NCBI GenBank assembly: GCA_035566535.1
Contig: DATMRA010000193.1
Coordinates: forward strand, 1-36,028
DNA length: 36,028 bases
Origin: JAFARE01 sp035566535
Lineage (GTDB): Bacteria; Chloroflexota; Dormibacteria; Aeolococcales; Aeolococcaceae
Direction: 5' to 3'
Below are positions 31,529-36,028 of this stretch, piece by piece. The position numbers and the translations under genes were made by a program. The notes below the pieces were generated by a model, which made no database searches, was not told the DNA's origin, and saw only the letters and a program-made list of their open reading frames with translations. Every line of letters starts with the position of its first letter. The stretch's first letter is position 1.

Positions 31529-32242
31529 ATGAGCGCGCGATTCACGGCCGAGAACTCCGCCGGCTTCACCGCGCCGGCTGGCATGACTGCGGTGCCGGTG
31601 GTGCTCGCGCCGCTGTCGGGCCGCTTGCACGTGCTGCTCGTGCAGCGAAGCGAAGAACCCTTCGCGGGTACGTGGGTGCTGCCCGGCGGCTTCATGAGCC
31701 CGGGCGAGCGGCCCGAGGAGACGGCCCAACGCAAGCTCACAGAGAAGACTGGGGTTGGCGCCGTCTACCTGGAGCAGCTGCAGTCGTACGCGGACCCGGC
31801 GCGGGATCCGCGCGGATGGATTCCCATCGTCGCGTACCTGGCGCTGATCGATGCAGCGGTGTTGCGCGCGGACGAGCGCGGCGCGCGCTGGTTTCCAGTG
31901 GACGAGCTTCCCCATGTCGGCTTCGACCACGCGGCCATCGTCGGCGACGCGGTCGAGCGGCTGCGCGGCAAGCTCTGGTGGTCCAACATCGCGGTCGGTC
32001 TCCTGCCCGAGCGATTCACCATGCCCCAGGCGCGGCGCGTGTTCGAAGCCATCAGCGGCGCGGCGTACGAACCGTCGAATTTCCGGCGCGAGCTGGAGCA
32101 ATCGGGTCTGGTGCGCGCGACCGGGCGCGTCGCCAAGGGCGGGCCGGGGCGGCCCGCGGCGCTGTACGAGTTTGTCGACCGGCGTCCGGCTTGGAGCCTG
32201 CGTCGCTCCCGCACGCCGGCGACGAAGCGGCGCCGATCCTGA
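31529..32242 (+). CDS. Nudix-winged-helix regulator (NrtR-like) with a degenerate Nudix box
   Basis: A 237-residue protein. Residues about 20-150 are a Nudix domain and about 155-225 a winged helix (LPERFTMPQARRVFEAISGA, EPSNFRRELEQSGLVRATGR), the layout of NrtR-type regulators of NAD metabolism or sugar use. The Nudix box starts correctly (GGFMSPGE) but then reads RKLTEKTG, so two of three acidic positions in REUXEE are Lys (K69, K73). It is more likely a ligand-binding repressor than an enzyme. No NAD gene is adjacent. ATG 31529 is preferred over TTG 31508. Confidence 0.82.
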   Translation: MSARFTAENSAGFTAPAGMTAVPVVLAPLSGRLHVLLVQRSEEPFAGTWVLPGGFMSPGERPEETAQRKLTEKTGVGAVYLEQLQSYADPARDPRGWIPIVAYLALIDAAVLRADERGARWFPVDELPHVGFDHAAIVGDAVERLRGKLWWSNIAVGLLPERFTMPQARRVFEAISGAAYEPSNFRRELEQSGLVRATGRVAKGGPGRPAALYEFVDRRPAWSLRRSRTPATKRRRS

Positions 32243-32294
32243 GCGGCACGCGCGCTCACGCGAGTCCAAACAGCCGGCCGCGCTAGCGGAACTC

Positions 32295-32327
32295 TGAGGG
32301 AGAGCCTCAACCCCGGCAGCGTAAACT
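32295..32327 (+). promoter_or_regulatory. Inverted repeat and -10-like hexamer upstream of the class II aldolase
   Basis: TGAGG (32295-32299) and CCTCA (32305-32309) form a perfect inverted repeat with a 5-base centre, followed by TAAACT (32322-32327), a -10-like hexamer 34 bases before the ATG. No matching -35 is seen, so an activator bound at the repeat is possible. Confidence 0.35.
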
Positions 32328-32361
32328 GACCGCCAAGCATCAATCTTGAGGAAGGCACGTC

Positions 32362-33141
32362 ATGGCTCAAGCCGCCAGCACGCGGGAATTTGTGATCCCG
32401 CAGATGCCGAATTTCTCGTCGCTCGACGAGGAGCGAACCTACCGCAAGCAGCGCCTCGCCGCAGCCTTGCGACTCTTCGCCCTCTACGGGTTCGACGAGG
32501 GTGTGGCCGGCCACATCACGGCGCGCGACCCGGAGTTCGCCGACCGGTTCTGGGTGAATCCGTTCGGCATGTACTTCGGGCACATCAAGACGAGCGACCT
32601 CATCTGCGTCAACCACCTGGGTGAGGTCGTCCACGGCGACCGGCCCGTGAACGCCGCGGCATTCACCATCCACTCGCAGGTACACGACATCCGGCCCGAC
32701 GTCGTCGCCGCAGCGCACGCCCACTCGCCCTCCGGGAAGGCGTGGTCGTCGCTGGGCAGGCCGCTGGACGCGATCACGCAGGATGCATGCGCATTCTTCG
32801 AGGACCAGGCGCTGCTCGACGACTACACCGGCGTGGTGGTCGACATCGAGGAAGGCCGGCGCATTGGCCGCACGCTCGGCCAGCACAAGGCGATCATCCT
32901 GCGCAACCACGGCCTGCTCACGGTCGGCAAGACCGTTGACGAGGCCGCGTGGTGGTTCATCACCATGGAGCGCTCCTGCCAGGCGCAGCTCGCCGCGGAA
33001 GCTGCGGGCACCCCGGTGATCATCGACGAGGACAACGCGATGTCCACGTACAACGTCGTCGGCACGAGCATTGCCGGATGGTTCAGCTTCCAGCCGCTGT
33101 ACGACCGGATCGTCCGCGCGCAACCCGACCTTCTCGACTGA
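32362..33141 (+). CDS. Class II aldolase/adducin-family protein
   Basis: A 259-residue cytosolic protein of the zinc-dependent class II aldolase family (fuculose-phosphate aldolase-like). Metal ligands are visible in AHAHSPSG (His119, His121) and RNHGLL (His183). The catalytic acidic residue usual in sugar aldolases (in the family's position before the strand that precedes the first His pair) is not obvious, so it may be a decarboxylase-like or adducin-like member. GAGGAAGG lies six bases before the ATG. It is closely followed by the pterin dehydratase gene. Confidence 0.88.
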   Translation: MAQAASTREFVIPQMPNFSSLDEERTYRKQRLAAALRLFALYGFDEGVAGHITARDPEFADRFWVNPFGMYFGHIKTSDLICVNHLGEVVHGDRPVNAAAFTIHSQVHDIRPDVVAAAHAHSPSGKAWSSLGRPLDAITQDACAFFEDQALLDDYTGVVVDIEEGRRIGRTLGQHKAIILRNHGLLTVGKTVDEAAWWFITMERSCQAQLAAEAAGTPVIIDEDNAMSTYNVVGTSIAGWFSFQPLYDRIVRAQPDLLD

Positions 33142-33145
33142 TTCC

Positions 33146-33478
33146 GTGGTGGACCTGACAGCGCAACGGTGCGTTGCGTGCAGCGGTACGACGCCGCCAC
33201 TGACTCCGGAAGAGCTGGCCGAGCTCCGGTCGCAGGTCTCGGACGAATGGCACATCGGTGACGGCACGCGGCTCGTCCGGCACTTCAAGTTCAGGAGCTT
33301 CGCCGCTGCGTTCCAGCGTGCGCGGGAGATTGCCGATATCGCCGAAGCCGAGGGACACCATCCGGATCTCTGCATGGGCTGGGGCTACTTGGACGTCGCG
33401 CTGACCACCCACGCGATCAAGGGACTGACGCGCAACGACTTCATCGTCGCGGCGAAGATCGACGCACTCACAGTGTGA
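33146..33478 (+). CDS. Pterin-4a-carbinolamine dehydratase
   Basis: A 110-residue protein with the PCD motif EGHHPD (His71, His72), a downstream WGYLDVALTTHAIKGLTRND with His89 and Asp98, and typical length. It dehydrates 4a-hydroxytetrahydrobiopterin, regenerating pterin cofactor for aromatic amino acid hydroxylases; some members act in other pterin or molybdopterin steps. No hydroxylase is present in the window. GTG 33146 or 33149 may start; it is four bases after the aldolase stop and is probably coupled. Confidence 0.9.
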   Translation: MVDLTAQRCVACSGTTPPLTPEELAELRSQVSDEWHIGDGTRLVRHFKFRSFAAAFQRAREIADIAEAEGHHPDLCMGWGYLDVALTTHAIKGLTRNDFIVAAKIDALTV

Positions 33479-33517
33479 TCCAGCGCGTCCCCCAAAACGC
33501 CGGGCTTGGGGCAGGAT

Positions 33518-33533
33518 AGTGCCGCCGGGCACT
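33518..33533 (+). other. Short perfect hairpin upstream of the membrane protein gene
   Basis: AGTGCC (33518-33523) and GGCACT (33528-33533) pair perfectly across GCCG. No T-run follows, so it is not a standard terminator; it may be an operator or a leader hairpin of the gene starting 40 bases later. Confidence 0.3.
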
Positions 33534-33572
33534 GACAACTCCTGACCTGCCCGCGCTTTTTGGAGACGACGG

Positions 33573-34055
33573 ATGACCGATCAAACCCTGCCGGCACCGC
33601 ACCCGTCGCGTGTCGGCGAGCTGTTCAATCACAGCCCCGTAAAGCGGCTCGAAGAGCTGCGCAGGGGAAGGCCGGCGCAGACCGGCCAGATGCGCGTGGG
33701 GTGGAACGGCAAGATCGGGCTGTTCATCACCGGCATCGTGGGCACGATGTGGGCGGCGTACATCTTCACGGTGATCGCGCTGATCAGCTTGCCGTCGGCA
33801 CTGAGCACCGGAAACATCATCATCATCATCAGCTGGATAGCGCAGACCTTCCTCCAGTTGGTGCTGTTGCCGATAATCATCGTCGGCCAGAACATCCAGG
33901 GCGCAGCCTCCGACAAGCGCGCCGCCGACACCTACAAAGACGCCGAGGCGATCCTCGAGCAGTGCGTGCAACTGCAGCAGCATTTGATGGCGCAGGACAA
34001 AATCCTCGACGACGTGCTCGCGCACCTTCACGAGGAGGCGGCGGCGGCGAGCTGA
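33573..34055 (+). CDS. Two-segment membrane protein, DUF1003-like
   Basis: A 160-residue protein with two membrane segments (about 49-72 and 81-106) and a cytosolic C-terminal coiled coil (KDAEAILEQCVQLQQHLMAQ). The order WNGKIG, two helices, IVGQNIQ, DKRAADTYKDAEAI resembles DUF1003 membrane proteins, whose function is unknown. The N-terminal 45 residues are hydrophilic. GGAG is eight bases before the ATG. It converges with the HtrA-type gene 11 bases away. Confidence 0.75.
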   Translation: MTDQTLPAPHPSRVGELFNHSPVKRLEELRRGRPAQTGQMRVGWNGKIGLFITGIVGTMWAAYIFTVIALISLPSALSTGNIIIIISWIAQTFLQLVLLPIIIVGQNIQGAASDKRAADTYKDAEAILEQCVQLQQHLMAQDKILDDVLAHLHEEAAAAS

Positions 34056-34066
34056 GGTCTCGCGCC

Positions 34067-35278
34067 TCAGGTGCTTGAGGGACGCTCCTCGAGCGTTGCG
34101 TGCAGCATCAACGTCTGACCCCCGCGCTTGATGGTCAACGTGATGCTCTGACCGACCTGCTTGCTCTGGATCAGGCCGCCCAACGTCTGTCCGTTGTCGA
34201 TGGCCACGTTGTCGATGGCGACGAGGATGTCGCCGGTCTGCACGGTGGCCTGCGCCGCCGGCGTGTTGGGGCTCACCGTGGTGATGAGCACACCTGCACC
34301 GTTGAATCCGCGTCCGGCCTCGATGGCGCTGATGGCGTCGAGGTAGCCGATACCCAGGAACGGATGCTGCACTTTCTGATGGGCGATCAGGGCGCTCGCC
34401 ACCTGGCGGGCGAGGTCACTCGGAATGCTGTAGCCGATGTTGGTCGAGTTGCCCGCTATCGCCACGTTGACCCCGACCACACGACCCTCCACATCGGCGA
34501 GCGGGCCGCCGCTGTTGCCGGGGTTTATCGACGCGTCGGTTTGCAAGACGTCCTCGAGGGTCTCGCTCGAGCTCGCGTTCTCACCACTCGCGCTGATGGT
34601 GCGGTGCAGCGCGCTGATCACCCCGGATGTGACTGAGCTCTGGTTGCCCAGCGGGCTGCCGATTGCGATGACCGTCTGACCGACCGAGAGCTGCGCGGAG
34701 TCGCCGAAGGTGGCCAGCGGGAGAGATCCGCTCGGCACGCTCACAACGGCGAGGTCGTCAAGCGTGTCGGTGCCCACGAGGGTAGCGGTGAACGCGGCGC
34801 CGTCCGGCATCACCAGGTGAAGATCGTTGGATCCCGTCACGACGTGGTTGTTGGTCACCAGGTAGCTGGTGCTCCCGGTGTTGGCGATGACGAACCCGCT
34901 GCCGAGGCTGGCGCCGGTTGAGGATCCGCCCTGGCGGGCGATGATCGTCCCCACCGCCGGGACCAGCGCCTTGGCCACACCCACGGTGTTGTTGGTGGGC
35001 ACCTTCACCGGCGTCATGTCGACCGCGATGTGGACGGTCGAGCTCGTGTCACTCAATCGCGTCGCTCCATACGCGACCCCACCGCCGACAACCAGGCCTA
35101 TGACGAGCAGCGCGGCCCCGCGCACGCCCAGCCTGGGCCCGGGCGGCGACGAGCCGGGATGCGGCGGTGGCGCCGGGACCGCGAACGAGTCTTCATAGCC
35201 GAGGTGGGTCGGCGGCGCGCCCGGCACGGGGGGCGCCTCGTGATAGGTCGGCAGTGGGGTGTTCTCGATTTCGGTCAT
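34067..35278 (-). CDS. HtrA/DegP-type trypsin-like serine protease with PDZ domain
   Basis: A 403-residue protein. A proline-rich cytosolic N-terminus (1-50) precedes a membrane anchor (about 53-72), then a trypsin-like domain with His145 (TNNHVV), Asp175 (LDDLAV) and Ser256 (GNSGG), and one PDZ domain (about 300-395, GAGVLITTVSPNTPAAQATV). It should be anchored with its active site outside and degrade misfolded exported proteins. Its proline-rich cytosolic tail is typical of high-GC Gram-positives. It is divergent from the PLD-like gene. Confidence 0.92.
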   Translation of the reverse strand: MTEIENTPLPTYHEAPPVPGAPPTHLGYEDSFAVPAPPPHPGSSPPGPRLGVRGAALLVIGLVVGGGVAYGATRLSDTSSTVHIAVDMTPVKVPTNNTVGVAKALVPAVGTIIARQGGSSTGASLGSGFVIANTGSTSYLVTNNHVVTGSNDLHLVMPDGAAFTATLVGTDTLDDLAVVSVPSGSLPLATFGDSAQLSVGQTVIAIGSPLGNQSSVTSGVISALHRTISASGENASSSETLEDVLQTDASINPGNSGGPLADVEGRVVGVNVAIAGNSTNIGYSIPSDLARQVASALIAHQKVQHPFLGIGYLDAISAIEAGRGFNGAGVLITTVSPNTPAAQATVQTGDILVAIDNVAIDNGQTLGGLIQSKQVGQSITLTIKRGGQTLMLHATLEERPSST

Positions 35279-35353
35279 GGTGCGTGAGGTGGGCGTGCGC
35301 GGCGCCTACGGTCCTGCGGTGACAACCATATACGTGCGCGTACGGCCGACCGC

Positions 35354-36028
35354 GTGCCCGAGCTGACCTGCGCCCTCGGCCCCGATAGCGCGGGTGCAGT
35401 CCTGACTGCGGCGCTGAGGCGGGCAACCACCAGCATCGACGCCGCTGTCTACGAGGTCGGGCCCTCCTACCGGTGGGCCTTCGTCGACGCCGCAAGGCGC
35501 GGGAGACGCGTGCGGCTGCTCCTCGACGCCCACGCGTCCGACGGCAACGCAGCCACCGCGGTACGGGTCCAGGCGGCGGGCGGCGCGTGCCGCGTTCTCG
35601 GCAGCGACAGGAGGGCGTCGCACTGGAAATTGCTCGCGGTCGACCACCACGCGATCGCCGTCGGGAGCGGCAATCTGATCTGGCGTGACGCTCCCCGGGA
35701 CCCAGGCGGCCGGGTGCCGCCGGATGCCCAGCCCCTTCACGGCACGCGGGAGTGGTGGGCGGTGGTCGAGCACCACGATGAGGTCGAGAACACGGCCCTT
35801 CGCGCCTTCGATACGGCGTGGCGCGAGTCGTCGGCGCCACCGCCGCGTTGGCGTACTGCGGGACCCGAGGTGGCGCCGGAGGCCGCTGTCGGGACGCCTC
35901 GACCCCAGGTCGCGCCGCTCGTGCTGTCCGTCGAGCGCTCGAGTCTTGGCCTCCTTACGGGGGCGTCTGAAGTGGCGAAGGAGCTTGGCGGCCTGATCGA
36001 GGGTGCGAGGCAGCGGCTCTTCATCACC
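35354..36028 (+). CDS. Phospholipase D-like protein, 3' end cut off
   Basis: The first 225 residues are visible and the gene continues past the window edge. The protein begins ELTCALGPDSAGAVLTAALR after GTG and has an HKD half-site: HWKLLAVD (His, Lys, Asp spaced HxKx4D) followed by GSGNL. PLD-family enzymes need two such sites; a second probably lies further on, since the visible end (VERSSLGLLTGASEVAKELG) looks like the start of a second repeat. It may be a phospholipase/nuclease-like enzyme. A TATACG 20 bases upstream could be a -10. Confidence 0.8.
   Translation, partial: MPELTCALGPDSAGAVLTAALRRATTSIDAAVYEVGPSYRWAFVDAARRGRRVRLLLDAHASDGNAATAVRVQAAGGACRVLGSDRRASHWKLLAVDHHAIAVGSGNLIWRDAPRDPGGRVPPDAQPLHGTREWWAVVEHHDEVENTALRAFDTAWRESSAPPPRWRTAGPEVAPEAAVGTPRPQVAPLVLSVERSSLGLLTGASEVAKELGGLIEGARQRLFIT

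Noticed and set aside
31765..33375. A 536-codon open frame on the minus strand across the Nudix, aldolase and dehydratase genes
   Set aside because: High GC content keeps antisense frames open; the plus-strand genes have full catalytic motifs, and this frame shows none.
1..36028. tRNA, rRNA, CRISPR array, insertion sequence or prophage
   Set aside because: I found no cloverleaf, repeat-spacer array, transposase, integrase or phage structural gene.

Overview
This is a high-GC, gene-dense chromosomal window of about 36 kb. It has about 36 protein-coding genes, two of them cut by the window edges. Start codons are often GTG or TTG, and several genes have a -10-like hexamer 6 to 9 bases before the start codon and no Shine-Dalgarno, which suggests leaderless mRNAs. 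The gene content (APC permease, LIV-type ABC transporter, WYL regulator, mycothiol-type DinB protein, TM0106-type nuclease-helicase, glutaredoxin-thioredoxin reductase fusion, lipoprotein binding proteins) fits a free-living soil bacterium of the Actinobacteriota, Chloroflexota or Dormibacterota type. I cannot assign it more precisely from sequence alone. I see no tRNA, rRNA, CRISPR array, transposase, integrase or phage gene, and no gene-free stretch over 300 bases.

Layout. (1) 1-7570: a class I amidotransferase (C26) and an APC amino-acid permease, divergent from an RpiR-type regulator; then two short-chain dehydrogenases, a methyltransferase, an HSL-type esterase and a D-2-hydroxyacid dehydrogenase with a small partner gene. 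(2) 7615-9525: a membrane FtsH-like protein whose zinc-protease site is intact but whose ATPase motifs are eroded. (3) 9674-14415: a coupled LIV-type ABC operon (small acidic protein, binding lipoprotein, permease, fused permease-ATPase, second ATPase). The second ATPase has lost catalytic residues. (4) 14366-16256: a second binding lipoprotein and a small lipoprotein on the other strand. (5) 16375-18500: a GNAT-WYL-msrB operon followed by a large structured inverted repeat. (6) 18556-23017: a coupled operon of a 78-residue basic protein, a 1172-residue nuclease-exonuclease-helicase and a DinB/TPR-like protein. (7) 23046-25807: a thioesterase, an epoxide-hydrolase-like protein and a metallo-beta-lactamase-fold protein. 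(8) 25819-30410: a thiol-redox neighbourhood (two TlpA/ResA thioredoxins, a glutaredoxin-TrxR fusion, a Cys/His-rich protein) bracketed by an orphan response regulator and a soluble histidine kinase. (9) 30440-36028: more structured repeats, a mycothiol-type DinB protein, a Nudix-winged-helix regulator, a class II aldolase with a pterin dehydratase, a membrane protein, an HtrA-type protease and a truncated phospholipase D-like gene.

The most unusual signal is non-coding. A repeat of about 120-140 bp occurs at 16375-16512 and, reversed, at 30512-30633, with a partial copy at 30440-30488. Over a 58-base core, copies A and B match at 50 positions. Two of the four base pairs that differ-or-could-differ in its central hairpin have changed on both sides, so pairing is kept. 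Its closing stem also pairs in both full copies although the stem sequences are unrelated. This points to a structured RNA or palindromic element lying just 3' of genes.
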